46,844 nucleotides of DNA from Rhodospirillaceae bacterium (GCA_002721365.1 PBKC01000086.1:1-46844), one strand, 5' to 3'. Numbered from the stretch's first letter, positions 35,692 to 43,799 are shown. Notes: a model not told the origin generated them from the sequence alone. Program-made: numbers and translations.

Positions 35692-36724
35692 CGCCGTCGG
35701 GATAGAGGATGCCGCGCCGGCCATCACGGTCGTCGTCGTCAATTACAATGCCGGCCGGCATCTGGCGGAGACGATTGCCGGCTTGAAGGCTCAGACCTTC
35801 CGCGATTTCGAGACGATCCTGATCGACAACGCTTCGACCGACGGCTCGATCGAGGCGGCGCTCGCGGTCGGGGCACCCTGCGAGGACTTCAGGACGATCC
35901 GTCTGGTCCGCAATACGGGTTTCGCCTCGGCGAACAACGTTGCCGCCCGGCGGGCGAAGGGACGCTATCTGGCGCTCCTTAATCCCGACGCCTTTCCTGA
36001 GCTCGACTGGCTGGCGCAACTGCTCGCCGCCGCCGAGGCCCACCCTGAAGCGGCGGCGTTCGGCAGCCGGATGATCGATGCCGGTGACCCGGGTCTCCTC
36101 GACGGTACGGGCGACGTCTACACGGCGAGCGGCGCGGCTTATCGTCGCGACCATGGCCTGCCCCTACGGCCACGTCCGGACGCCGAAGTGTTCGGGGCCT
36201 GTGCCGCCGCCGCCCTCTACCGGCGCGACCTGTTCCTGGCGCTGGGCGGCTTCGACGAAAGGCTGTTCTGCTATCTGGAAGACGTCGACCTCGCCTTCCG
36301 CCTGCGTCTCGCCGGTCATGTCGCGCGGCACGTCGATGCCGCTATCGTCCGCCATGTCGGCGGCGCCAGCAGCGGCGGCGGGGAAAGCGACTTCGCCGTC
36401 TATCACGGCCAGCGCAACCTGGTGCGCGTATTCCTGGCCGACATGCCGGGCTGGCTGCTGTGGCGCTATCTGCCCGCGCACATCCTGCTGAACCTCGCTT
36501 TGATCGTTCGCTTCGGCCTTCGTGGCCAGCTTCGGGAGGTGCTGCGGGCCAAGCGCGACGCCTTACGGGCGCTTCCCGAGACCCTGGCCCGGCGGCGGAC
36601 TGTGCAGGCAGGGCGCAAGGTGCCCGCGTCAGCGATGGGAAAAGCGATCGACCGGCGGCCCTTCGCGCTCTTCCGTCACGCCTTCAGTCGGCAGCGCCGA
36701 TCAGGCGCGGGAACCACAAGCTGA
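35684..36724 (+). CDS. Family 2 glycosyltransferase (rhamnosyltransferase-like)
   Basis: 346 residues. GT-A fold: ITVVVVNYNAGRHLAETIAGLKAQT, ILIDNASTDGS, LVRNTGFASANNVAARRAKG, LLNPDAFPE (the DxD-equivalent) and FDERLFCYLEDVDLAFRLRLAG (ED general base region). A hydrophobic segment near 255-285 (WLLWRYLPAHILLNLALIV) may associate with the membrane. Sugar donor and acceptor unknown. The start is GTG 35684, overlapping the aminotransferase stop. The 3' end overlaps dctM, on the other strand, by 41 bp. Confidence 0.9.
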   Translation: MADAVGIEDAAPAITVVVVNYNAGRHLAETIAGLKAQTFRDFETILIDNASTDGSIEAALAVGAPCEDFRTIRLVRNTGFASANNVAARRAKGRYLALLNPDAFPELDWLAQLLAAAEAHPEAAAFGSRMIDAGDPGLLDGTGDVYTASGAAYRRDHGLPLRPRPDAEVFGACAAAALYRRDLFLALGGFDERLFCYLEDVDLAFRLRLAGHVARHVDAAIVRHVGGASSGGGESDFAVYHGQRNLVRVFLADMPGWLLWRYLPAHILLNLALIVRFGLRGQLREVLRAKRDALRALPETLARRRTVQAGRKVPASAMGKAIDRRPFALFRHAFSRQRRSGAGTTS

Positions 36725-37967
36725 GCGTCGGGATCAGCGCCGCCAGCACGATCACGGTGATATGGCTCAGGAAGAACGGCAGCGATTGTCGTAAGACCGA
36801 TTCATAAGGGACGCCGGCTATCCGTGCCGCCGTCATCGCCGTCATGCCCACGGGCGGGGTGATGTTGCCGACGTTCAACGCCAGCAGCATGACGATGGCG
36901 AAATGGACCGGGTCGAAGCCCAACGCCGTCATCGCCGGCGCCAGCACCGGCGCTGCCACCACCACCGCCGGCAGCACGTCGAGGAACATGCCCAGCACCA
37001 GCATCAGCGCGACGACGGCGAGGATCTGGATCGTCGGGTCGGTGCTCACCGCCGCGATCATCTCCGCCGCCTCGCGGGCGATCCCTGACCGGGTGACGTA
37101 CCAGCCGAGCACCGTCGAGGCGCCGAGCAGGAAGAAGACCACCCCGGAGAAGCTGACCGTCGCCACCAGAGCCCGCCCGACGTCACGCGCGCCCAGCGTC
37201 CGGTAGCCGACGACACCGATGATCAGGGTGTAGACGGCACCGATCGCCGCGGCTTCGGTCACCGTGGTCATGCCGCTCAGGATTCCGCCGAGGACCAGCA
37301 TCGGCATCAGCATCGCCGGGATGGCGGTAAGGCCGGTGCGGATCACCGTTCCGATGCGGACGCGCTGATGGCTGGCATAGCCGCGCCGCCATGAAATCCA
37401 CCCGCTGACCCCGAGCAGGGCGGCCGTCATCAGCAGCCCCGGCACCAGCCCGGCCGCGAACAGGGCGAGCACCGAGACGTCGCGGAGTGTCGAGGCATAG
37501 ACCACCATGATGATGCTGGGCGGCACGATCGGGCCGATGATCGACGAGCAGGCGGTGACCGCCGCCGCATACGCCCCGTCATAGCCTTCGCGCTTCATCG
37601 CCGGGATCAGGGTCTTGCCGAGCGCCACCGTGTCGGTCACCGCGGCGCCGGTGATGCCGGCGAAGAACAGGCTGACGGTGACGTTCACATGCGAAAGCGC
37701 CCCCGGCACCCGGCCGAACAGGCTGTTGGCGAAGGCGATCAGCCGGTCGGTGAGCCCCGCCCGGTTCATCAGCTCGGCGGCGAAGATGAAATAGGGAACG
37801 GCGATCAGCACGAAGCCCGAGATACCGGAGAAGAACCGGTCGGCGACGATCTCGATGAAGGCGAAGCCGCCGATCTCGACGGCGCCGGCGACGCCCGAGG
37901 CGACCATCACCAGGGCGATCGGCACCGCCGCCAGGATCAGGACCGCGAAGACGACGAGGGCGGTCAT
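36684..37967 (-). CDS. dctM: TRAP transporter large permease, DctM type
   Basis: 427 residues with about 12 membrane spans. Family segments: AVPYFIFAAELMNRAGLTDRLIAFANSLFGRVPGALSHVNV, FFAGITGAAVTDTVALGKTLIPAM, CSSIIGPIVPPSIIMVVYAS, GMFLDVLPAVVVAAPVLAP and LALNVGNITPPVGMTAMTAARIA. It carries the sodium-coupled substrate path. ATG 37967 overlaps the dctQ stop (ATGA). Confidence 0.96.
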   Translation of the reverse strand: MTALVVFAVLILAAVPIALVMVASGVAGAVEIGGFAFIEIVADRFFSGISGFVLIAVPYFIFAAELMNRAGLTDRLIAFANSLFGRVPGALSHVNVTVSLFFAGITGAAVTDTVALGKTLIPAMKREGYDGAYAAAVTACSSIIGPIVPPSIIMVVYASTLRDVSVLALFAAGLVPGLLMTAALLGVSGWISWRRGYASHQRVRIGTVIRTGLTAIPAMLMPMLVLGGILSGMTTVTEAAAIGAVYTLIIGVVGYRTLGARDVGRALVATVSFSGVVFFLLGASTVLGWYVTRSGIAREAAEMIAAVSTDPTIQILAVVALMLVLGMFLDVLPAVVVAAPVLAPAMTALGFDPVHFAIVMLLALNVGNITPPVGMTAMTAARIAGVPYESVLRQSLPFFLSHITVIVLAALIPTLSLWFPRLIGAAD

Positions 37968-38452
37968 GTCTCGGCGCCCGACCCTTGAAGGGCCATCAGC
38001 CGGGGCCCGGCCAGGGCGTGCAGCGCCAGCACCAGCCCGGCGACGGGAACCGACGCCGCCATCCACCGGGTCGAGACCTGGATGGTACCCGACACCATGT
38101 AGAGCTGGGTCGCGCCGAGGAAGAACGTCGTTCCGAACCAGATCAGTGCGGCGGCGAACAGCGCCAGGACGACGACCCCGATCCAGGCGCACAGCCGGCG
38201 GGCACTGCTCGGCAGCCGGATGACGAGGAAGGTGAGCGCGACATGCTCGCCCCGCTTCAGCGCCACCGTGATGCTGAGCATCGCCACCCACGGCAGGAAC
38301 AGCCGCGCCAGCGAGTAGCTCCACACCAGCGGCTCGCCCAACAGCGCCTGATGGGTGATCCCGGCGATCGAGACCCCCAGCATAGCGAGGACCAGGGCGA
38401 CGCTGACGATCAACACCACCCGGTCGGCGGCGTCACTCAACCGGCCGAGCAT
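37964..38452 (-). CDS. dctQ: TRAP transporter small permease, DctQ type
   Basis: 162 residues with four membrane spans and the DctQ pattern WSYSLARLFLPWVAMLSITVALKRGEHVALTFL, which forms the horizontal helix linking to DctM. Separated from dctP by 161 bp that hold a cloverleaf palindrome. Confidence 0.92.
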   Translation of the reverse strand: MLGRLSDAADRVVLIVSVALVLAMLGVSIAGITHQALLGEPLVWSYSLARLFLPWVAMLSITVALKRGEHVALTFLVIRLPSSARRLCAWIGVVVLALFAAALIWFGTTFFLGATQLYMVSGTIQVSTRWMAASVPVAGLVLALHALAGPRLMALQGSGAET

Positions 38453-38474
38453 CGCGATGCGATAGACGTTCCCG

Positions 38475-38572
38475 CGTCATCCCATGGCTCGGCCATGGGA
38501 TCCACGACTGCGCAGCGACCGCCAATTCGCAGCTGGCAGTCGTGGATGGCACGATCAAGTCGTGCCATGACG
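38475..38572. repeat. 98-bp cloverleaf palindromic element between dctP and dctQ
   Basis: Outer arms CGTCAT (38475-38480) and ATGACG (38567-38572) enclose three adjacent perfect hairpins with virtually no spacer: TCCCATGGC/GCCATGGGA (38480-38488/38492-38500), ATCCACGACTGC/GCAGTCGTGGAT (38500-38511/38536-38547, with an inner GCGA/TCGC), and GGCACGA/TCGTGCC (38548-38554/38560-38566). No coding frame. It resembles intergenic palindromic repeats of alphaproteobacteria and sits where a processing or stability element would uncouple DctP from DctQM levels. Confidence 0.85.
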
Positions 38573-38613
38573 GACAGTATGGCGGCCAGCGACGGAAACA
38601 CCGCTTCCCGCGG

Positions 38614-39684
38614 TCACTGCAGGTAATTCGCTGTCCATTGCGCGTCGAGATCGGCCTCGACCGTCTCGACCTCGGCCCACAGGGCGTCGACCGCAGCCGG
38701 ATCGATGCCGAAATCCTCGGTGATCCATTTGCGGAAGGCCGGCCGCGCGATCTCGGCCATCTTCGCTTTCTCTTCCGGCGCCATGACGTGGCAGGCCTCG
38801 AACTCCTCGCAGGACTTGGCCCAACCGAGCTGGCTCATCTGCACGGCGATGCCGCGCGACATGGTGACGGCTTCACGGGCTGAGCGGACGATCACCATCC
38901 GGTACTCCTCGGGCAGAGTCGAGAACCATGCCTCGCTCACCACCCAGGTGAGGGTGTTGTACACATGCCCCGTCCAGGTTGTGTAGTCGTTGACCTCCCA
39001 CAGGCGGAAGCTCGCGCTGACGCCGGGGGCGTTGAACTGGCCGTCGGCGAGCCCCGTCTGCAGGGCGGTGATCACCTCGCCCCAGGGCAGCGGCGTCGGG
39101 AAGGCGCCCAGCGCCTGCATGGTGGCGATGTGGGCGGGGTTCTCCTCGACGCGGATGCGGAGGCCCTTGATGTCGTCCGCCGTCTCGATCAGCCGCTTGT
39201 TGTTGGTCATGGCGACGAAGCCGCCGCCGTCGTCCAGCGTACCGAGATAGTGGAGCCCCGACTGCTCGCGCATGCCCTGCATGAAGTCGGCGAACCAGGC
39301 GGTGTCGAAGAAGGTCCAGGCGACCGAGTAGCTGGGGAACAGGAACGGCGTCGTCACGATCTGGTAGGCGGGATAGAACGACGAGGCCGCGCCCGAGGAG
39401 ATGATCGTCGACTGCACCACCCGCCCCGCCTGGGCCTGCTGCGCGGTCTCGACCTCGGAGCCCAGCGCGCCGGCGCCGAACACCTCCACCTCGACCGCGC
39501 CGCCGGTGCCGGTCTCGACCAGTTGCTTGAACCGCGCCATCGACGGGGCGACCTCGTTGTTCGACAGGTCGTCCGGATACATGTGGGCGACGGTCATCGT
39601 GTAGTCGGCGGCGATGGCGGGTGCGGCGAGGCCCCCCGTCGCGACACCCAGCACGGCGACTGTTCTCAGGATCGTTGCACGCAT
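38614..39684 (-). CDS. dctP: TRAP transporter substrate-binding protein, DctP type
   Basis: 356 residues. Signal peptide ILRTVAVLGVATGGLAAPAIAA, then YTMTVAHMYPDDLSNNEVAPSMARFKQLVE. The DctP core shows LKGLRIRVEEN-like IKGLRIRVEENPAHIATMQALGAFPTPLPWGEVITALQTGLADGQ, with the Arg that binds the ligand carboxylate. ATG 39684 has GAGGGGG upstream; a longer frame to 39714 lacks this site. The ligand is unknown, probably an organic acid; neighbouring reductases suggest a catabolic use. Confidence 0.95.
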   Translation of the reverse strand: MRATILRTVAVLGVATGGLAAPAIAADYTMTVAHMYPDDLSNNEVAPSMARFKQLVETGTGGAVEVEVFGAGALGSEVETAQQAQAGRVVQSTIISSGAASSFYPAYQIVTTPFLFPSYSVAWTFFDTAWFADFMQGMREQSGLHYLGTLDDGGGFVAMTNNKRLIETADDIKGLRIRVEENPAHIATMQALGAFPTPLPWGEVITALQTGLADGQFNAPGVSASFRLWEVNDYTTWTGHVYNTLTWVVSEAWFSTLPEEYRMVIVRSAREAVTMSRGIAVQMSQLGWAKSCEEFEACHVMAPEEKAKMAEIARPAFRKWITEDFGIDPAAVDALWAEVETVEADLDAQWTANYLQ

Positions 39685-39828
39685 CACGTCCCCCTCGCTC
39701 GTTTTCTCCAGCATAGCCGATGGACCGCTGCCGAAAAGCGGATAGGCGCGTACCGGGGGAATCGGTATCGTCGAGGGAAACGGCGAGAAGGTGCCGCGTT
39801 ACGGCGCCCCGCGGGAGGAACGGCGACG

Positions 39829-40881
39829 ATGATTTTCGACAGCTTCACCTATGATTCGATGCCGGGCCGCATCGTCTTCGGCGTCGGCGCTGCGGACAGG
39901 CTGGGCGCCGAGATCGAGCGGCTGAAGGCCAGGCGGGTGCTGATCGTCTCCTCCCCCGGCCGGCGTGGCCATGCCGAAGAGCTGGCGGCGGCTGTGGACG
40001 CCGCCGGCATCTGGTCGGACTCGATCCCGCACGTACCCGTGGAGATCGCCGAGGAGGCCTATGCGGCGGTCCGCGCCGTCGACGCCGACTGCGTCGTCGC
40101 CATCGGCGGCGGCTCGGCCCTGGGCTTCGGCAAGGCGATCGGGCGCGAATTCGACATCGATCAGATCATGCTGCCGACGACCTATTCCGGGACCGAGATG
40201 ACGCCGATCCTCGGCATGCTCGAAAACGGGGTGAAGCGGGCGAAGCGCGACATGAAGCTGCTGCCCGAGGTCGTCATCTACGACCCGATGCTGACGCTCG
40301 GCCTTCCCCCCTATGTCACCGCGACCAGCGGCATGAACGCGATCGCTCATTGCGTCGAGACCCTCTACACCCGCCAGCCCAGCCCGATGATCACCCTGGC
40401 CTCCGAAGAGGCGGCGCGCGCCCTCGCCCACGGGCTGCCGCGGGCGGTGAAGGAGCCATCGAACATCGAGGCGCGCACGGAAACGCTCTACGGCGCCTAT
40501 CTCGCCGGTGCGGCGCTGGCGGTCGGCGTCGCGCTCCACCACCGCATCTGCCACGTCCTCGGCGGCACTCTCGGCGTCGGCCATGGAGAGGCGAATTCGG
40601 TGATGCTGCCGCATGTCGTCCGTTTCAATGAGACCGCGGCCCCTGACGCCATCGGCCGTGTCGCCCGCGCCTTCGGGACCGATGATGCGGCCGGCGCCCT
40701 GTTCGACCTCGTCCGGGAGATGGGCGCGCCCTCCAGCCTGAAGGGCCTCGGCGTCCGCGAAGCCGACCTCGACCGGGTTGCCGAACTCACCGTCGAGACG
40801 ACCGACTACAACCCCCGTTCCGTCGACCTTGCCGGTGTCCGCGCCATCCTCGACGGCGCCTATCACGGCCGGCGGCCGTAG
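39829..40881 (+). CDS. Maleylacetate reductase / iron-type alcohol dehydrogenase family
   Basis: 350 residues. NAD-binding GGGSALGFGKAIGREFD, LPTTYSGTEMTPI, ATSGMNAIAHCVETLYTRQPSP and the metal-region HHRICHVLGGTLGVGHGEANSVMLPHVV. This is the maleylacetate reductase branch of the group III alcohol dehydrogenases, which reduces maleylacetate to 3-oxoadipate at the end of chlorocatechol/resorcinol routes. No ring-cleavage dioxygenase is in the window, so the substrate could be another keto acid. ATG 39829 has GGGAGGAA upstream. The frame stays open far upstream on the strand opposite dctP; I treat that as a shadow. Confidence 0.9.
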   Translation: MIFDSFTYDSMPGRIVFGVGAADRLGAEIERLKARRVLIVSSPGRRGHAEELAAAVDAAGIWSDSIPHVPVEIAEEAYAAVRAVDADCVVAIGGGSALGFGKAIGREFDIDQIMLPTTYSGTEMTPILGMLENGVKRAKRDMKLLPEVVIYDPMLTLGLPPYVTATSGMNAIAHCVETLYTRQPSPMITLASEEAARALAHGLPRAVKEPSNIEARTETLYGAYLAGAALAVGVALHHRICHVLGGTLGVGHGEANSVMLPHVVRFNETAAPDAIGRVARAFGTDDAAGALFDLVREMGAPSSLKGLGVREADLDRVAELTVETTDYNPRSVDLAGVRAILDGAYHGRRP

Positions 40882-40892
40882 CGAAAAGGGCC

Positions 40893-41942
40893 ATGGCGAT
40901 CACCGCAGTGGTGGCCGGAGCCCTCGGCGTCGCCGGCCGGGCTCTCGTCGAGCATCTCGAACCCTTGCCCGACTGGCGGGTGATCGGCCTGTCGCGGCGG
41001 CAGCCCGACTTCCCGAGCGGCGCCCGCTTCATCGCCGTCGACCTCGGCGACCCCGCCGATTGCCGGGCGAAGCTGGGCGCCCTCCGCGACGTCACGCACG
41101 TCTTCTTCGCCGCCTATGCCCCGGCACCCGACCGCGGCGCCGAGGTGGCCGTGAACCTGGCGATGCTGACCAACCTCGTCGATGTCCTGGAGCGGGCGTC
41201 ACCCGCTCTCCGGCATGTCCAGATCGTCCAGGGCAGCAAGTGGTACGGCAATCACCTCGGGCCTTACAGGACGCCGGCGCGGGAGGACGATCCCCGCCAC
41301 ATGCCGCCCAATTTCTACTACGACCAGCAGGACTGGCTCGAAGCCCGCCAGCGCGGCAAGGCATGGACGTGGTCGGCGGTGCGCCCGCACGGCCTGCTCG
41401 GCCTGTCGGTCGGCAGCCCGATGAACCAGCTCACCGCCCTCGGCGTCTGGGGCAGTCTGAGCCGGCATTTCGGCCTTCCTCTCCGCTGGCCGGGCAAGCC
41501 GGGGGCGTTCGACTGCGTCTATCAGTTCACCGACGCCGGTCATCTCGCCGAGGGCATGGTGTGGGCGGCGACCGAGCCGGCTTGCGCGAACCAGGCCTTC
41601 AACCTCACCAATGGCGACTTCGTCCGCTGGCGGAACCTGTGGCCGCGGGTGGCGGAATTCTTCGGCATCCCCGCGGGGCCCGTCCAGACCCTGTCGCTGG
41701 AGGCCTTCATGGCCGACAAGGAGCCGGTGTGGCGCGACCTGGTCGCCATCCATGACCTGCATCCATGCAGGCTCGATCAGTTGACGAACTGGCGCTTCGC
41801 CGACTTCGTCTACGGCTCGGACTTCGATCAGATGTCGTCCATGACCAGGGCCCGGCAGGCGGGCTGGCGGAAGGATGTGGACAGCGAGACGGCGCTCTTG
41901 GGTCTGCTTGGCCGGCTGAGGGAACAGCGGTTCATTCCCTGA
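40893..41942 (+). CDS. PRISE-type SDR reductase (progesterone 5-beta-reductase/iridoid synthase-like)
   Basis: 349 residues. Rossmann motif VVAGALGVAGRALVEHL (GxxGxxG), GLSRRQPDF (cofactor-specificity Arg pair), GSKWYG with Lys116, and NFYYDQQDWL (residues 140-149) with the catalytic Tyr that marks PRISE enzymes. Members reduce activated C=C bonds of enones with NADPH. It begins 11 bp after the maleylacetate reductase and is clearly in one operon with it, so the two reductases may act in sequence on an unsaturated keto acid. Confidence 0.9.
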   Translation: MAITAVVAGALGVAGRALVEHLEPLPDWRVIGLSRRQPDFPSGARFIAVDLGDPADCRAKLGALRDVTHVFFAAYAPAPDRGAEVAVNLAMLTNLVDVLERASPALRHVQIVQGSKWYGNHLGPYRTPAREDDPRHMPPNFYYDQQDWLEARQRGKAWTWSAVRPHGLLGLSVGSPMNQLTALGVWGSLSRHFGLPLRWPGKPGAFDCVYQFTDAGHLAEGMVWAATEPACANQAFNLTNGDFVRWRNLWPRVAEFFGIPAGPVQTLSLEAFMADKEPVWRDLVAIHDLHPCRLDQLTNWRFADFVYGSDFDQMSSMTRARQAGWRKDVDSETALLGLLGRLREQRFIP

Positions 41943-42271
41943 TCCCCGTCGCCGCCCTGTGGTTGCAGTCAACCGACATCCCCAAGATCAAACGACCGAA
42001 TATTCAGCATGAGGTGAATGAATATAGGTGCATAGTCTGTTGATTTTGACTCGCTCTATACTTGGTTGTGGGCAAGATGGCCAATCCTCAAATGCGAAGT
42101 TGTGCGGCCTGCGCACAGGTCATGTCCCTGGACGACTTGCAATATTGCAGGGAAACAAAAAGTGAATCCGTAGGGGCACGCCTTTACACCCTTTCAAAGC
42201 TGGTCCTACTCTTCCTTCATCGCGCGGCGACTCAAAAAATGCACGTGCGAACACAAGGGAGGAAAAAGACA
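41943..42271 (+). promoter_or_regulatory. Intergenic region upstream of the Tat hydrolase, with perfect palindrome TGCAATATTGCA
   Basis: 329 bp, more AT-rich than the flanks, no supportable gene. A perfect 12-bp palindrome TGCAATATTGCA lies at 42138-42149, a candidate operator. TATACT at 42057-42062 would be a good -10 box but no matching -35 is seen. A strong AGGGAGGAAAAA precedes the hydrolase start. Confidence 0.5.
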
Positions 42272-43270
42272 ATGGAAAAGCGCATAGAAGGCGCACGACC
42301 GGCGCGTGCCGAGACGGACGGTCGTATTCAGGCCAGCAGGCGAGACGTGATGAAAGGGGCCGGTGCCTTGGCCGCAGCGGCCGCGATCGGCCCCGCCTTC
42401 GGCGGCGGCGGGCGTGCCTGGGCCGACGATCTGCCGGGGAAGGTCGGCCATGTGACGACCAATGACGGCGTCAACCTCTATTACCTGGAAGCGGGGTCGG
42501 GGAAGCCGATCCTGATGATCCCGGGTTGGTCGCAGACCGCCGAGCAGTTCAAGTACCAGCTGACGGGGTTGAGCGATCGCTACCGCGTCATCGCTCTCGA
42601 CATGCGCGGCCACGGCGAGTCCGACAAGCCGGAGCACGGCTACAAGATCTCACGCTTGGCCAAGGACGTGCAGGACGTCATCACCGCCCTCGACCTCGAC
42701 GAGGTAAACATCCTCGGCCATTCGATGGGCTGCTCGGTGATCTGGAGCTACTGGGAGCTCTGGGGCTCCGACCGCCTGGCCAAGCTGCTGCTCATCGACC
42801 AGATGCCGATGATCACCAGCAACCCGCTCTGGACGCCGGAGCAGACCGCCGCCGCCGGCAGCATCTTCGACAAGAACGCGCTCTACGACGTGCCGAACGC
42901 GCTGGCGGGACCGGACGGTGTCGAAGTGACCAAGGGCTTCGTCGGCAACATGGTCACCGCCAACATCTCCCCCGAGGAGAAGGAGTGGATCATCCAGCGC
43001 AATCTACGGATGCCGCGCCAGCATGCGGCGACGCTGCTCTACAATCACAGCACCCAGGACTGGCGGGACGAGATTCCGCGCCTCGACATCCCGACCCTGA
43101 TCGTCGGCGGCCGGGTCAGCGTCGTGCCGTGGCAGTCGCAGGTCTGGATCAACGAGCAGGTCCCCGGCTCGCGCCTCGAAATCTTCGAGGCCGAGGAGGG
43201 CGGCAACCTCTTCATGTTCATCGAGGGCCACGAGAAGTTCAACAAGATCGTCGCCGACTTCGTGGCGTAG
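42272..43270 (+). CDS. Tat-exported alpha/beta-hydrolase with altered catalytic triad
   Basis: 332 residues. Twin-arginine signal ASRRDVMKGAGALAAAAAIGPA (Arg23-Arg24). The hydrolase fold begins GVNLYYLEAGSGKPILMIPGWSQTAEQF; ALDMRGHGESDKP and the nucleophile elbow LGHSMGCS with Ser151 are normal. In the C-terminal part, the place where family members usually have the triad His (GGSHFMF-like) reads GGNLFMFIEGHEKFN, i.e. Leu313, with a His only at 320. The usual Asp site near GGRVSVVPW (280-287) is Ser/Val. It may use a shifted His320, or bind rather than hydrolyse. ATG 42272 has a strong AGGGAGG. Confidence 0.9.
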   Translation: MEKRIEGARPARAETDGRIQASRRDVMKGAGALAAAAAIGPAFGGGGRAWADDLPGKVGHVTTNDGVNLYYLEAGSGKPILMIPGWSQTAEQFKYQLTGLSDRYRVIALDMRGHGESDKPEHGYKISRLAKDVQDVITALDLDEVNILGHSMGCSVIWSYWELWGSDRLAKLLLIDQMPMITSNPLWTPEQTAAAGSIFDKNALYDVPNALAGPDGVEVTKGFVGNMVTANISPEEKEWIIQRNLRMPRQHAATLLYNHSTQDWRDEIPRLDIPTLIVGGRVSVVPWQSQVWINEQVPGSRLEIFEAEEGGNLFMFIEGHEKFNKIVADFVA

Positions 43271-43276
43271 CATGCC

Positions 43277-43366
43277 GGGGCACCGCGGTGATCCCGCGGT
43301 GCCCCTTCTTCAATAGAAATCCGTGCACCGCGGTGATCCCGCGGTGCCCCTTCTTCAATCGAGATC
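43277..43366 (+). repeat. Two tandem 45-bp copies of a GC-rich hairpin
   Basis: Copies at 43277-43321 and 43322-43366 differ at 4 of 45 positions. Each folds to GCACCGCGG/CCGCGGTGC around TGATC. The first stem reaches 12 bp (GGGGCACCGCGG, 43277-43288, with 43294-43305) and the second 9 bp. Each is followed by CCTTCTTC or TTCTTC. They lie between the hydrolase stop and the next start and are probably terminators or attenuators duplicated in tandem. Confidence 0.85.
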
Positions 43367-43381
43367 AGACAAGGAGACCGC

Positions 43382-43693
43382 ATGGCGACCGCCCTTTTCA
43401 TCGTCAAAGCCTCGATCACGCCCGACCAGGAGGACGCGTTCAACGAATGGTACAGCCGCGAGCATTCGCCCCAGCTTCTCGAATACCACGGCGCGGTGAG
43501 CGCGCGGCGCTACAAGACGATCATGGGTGACGATACCTACCAGTACATGGCGGTCTACGAGTTCGAGAGCGAGGAAACCTTCCGCGCCTTCATGGAGTCC
43601 GACCACTTCGCCAAGCTGAAGGCCGATTACGAGGACGCATTCGGCGGTGTCTCCGAACGGTCGCGCTCAGCCTACGTCCAGGTCTGGCCGTAA
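43382..43693 (+). CDS. Small dimeric alpha/beta-barrel protein (EthD/Dabb-like)
   Basis: 103 residues. FIVKASITPDQEDAFNEWYSREHSPQLLEYHGAVSARRYKTI and YMAVYEFESEETFRAFMESD have the beta-alpha-beta-beta repeat of dimeric ferredoxin-like barrels (EthD, monooxygenase-like or heme-binding relatives). No catalytic residue can be assigned. ATG 43382 has AAGGAG just upstream; it follows the Tat hydrolase and the tandem hairpins. Confidence 0.8.
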   Translation: MATALFIVKASITPDQEDAFNEWYSREHSPQLLEYHGAVSARRYKTIMGDDTYQYMAVYEFESEETFRAFMESDHFAKLKADYEDAFGGVSERSRSAYVQVWP

Positions 43694-43699
43694 GATCTT

Positions 43700-43781
43700 C
43701 GTCATTGCGAAGCGCGTAGCGCCGCGGCAACCCAGCCAGGCGGCGGTCCCTGGATTGCTTCGCCTTCGGCTCGCAATGACG
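43700..43781. repeat. 82-bp REP-like palindromic element
   Basis: Outer 11-bp arms CGTCATTGCGA (43700-43710) and TCGCAATGACG (43771-43781). Inside are GCGC-GTA-GCGC (43712-43722), GCAACCCAG/CTGGATTGC with one mismatch (43727-43735/43750-43758), and a small GCC-TTC-GGC hairpin; GCGAAGC/GCTTCGC offers an alternative pairing. It fills the gap between two convergent genes. The CGTCATTGCGA...ATTGCTTCG style resembles widespread alphaproteobacterial intergenic repeats as I remember them. Confidence 0.85.
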
Positions 43782-43799
43782 GTGTTGCGGGAGGAATCT

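Noticed and set aside
38965..39828. N-terminal extension of the maleylacetate reductase over dctP
   Set aside because: The extension lies opposite the conserved dctP gene, lacks homology, and ATG 39829 has a strong GGGAGGAA site at the conserved N-terminus.
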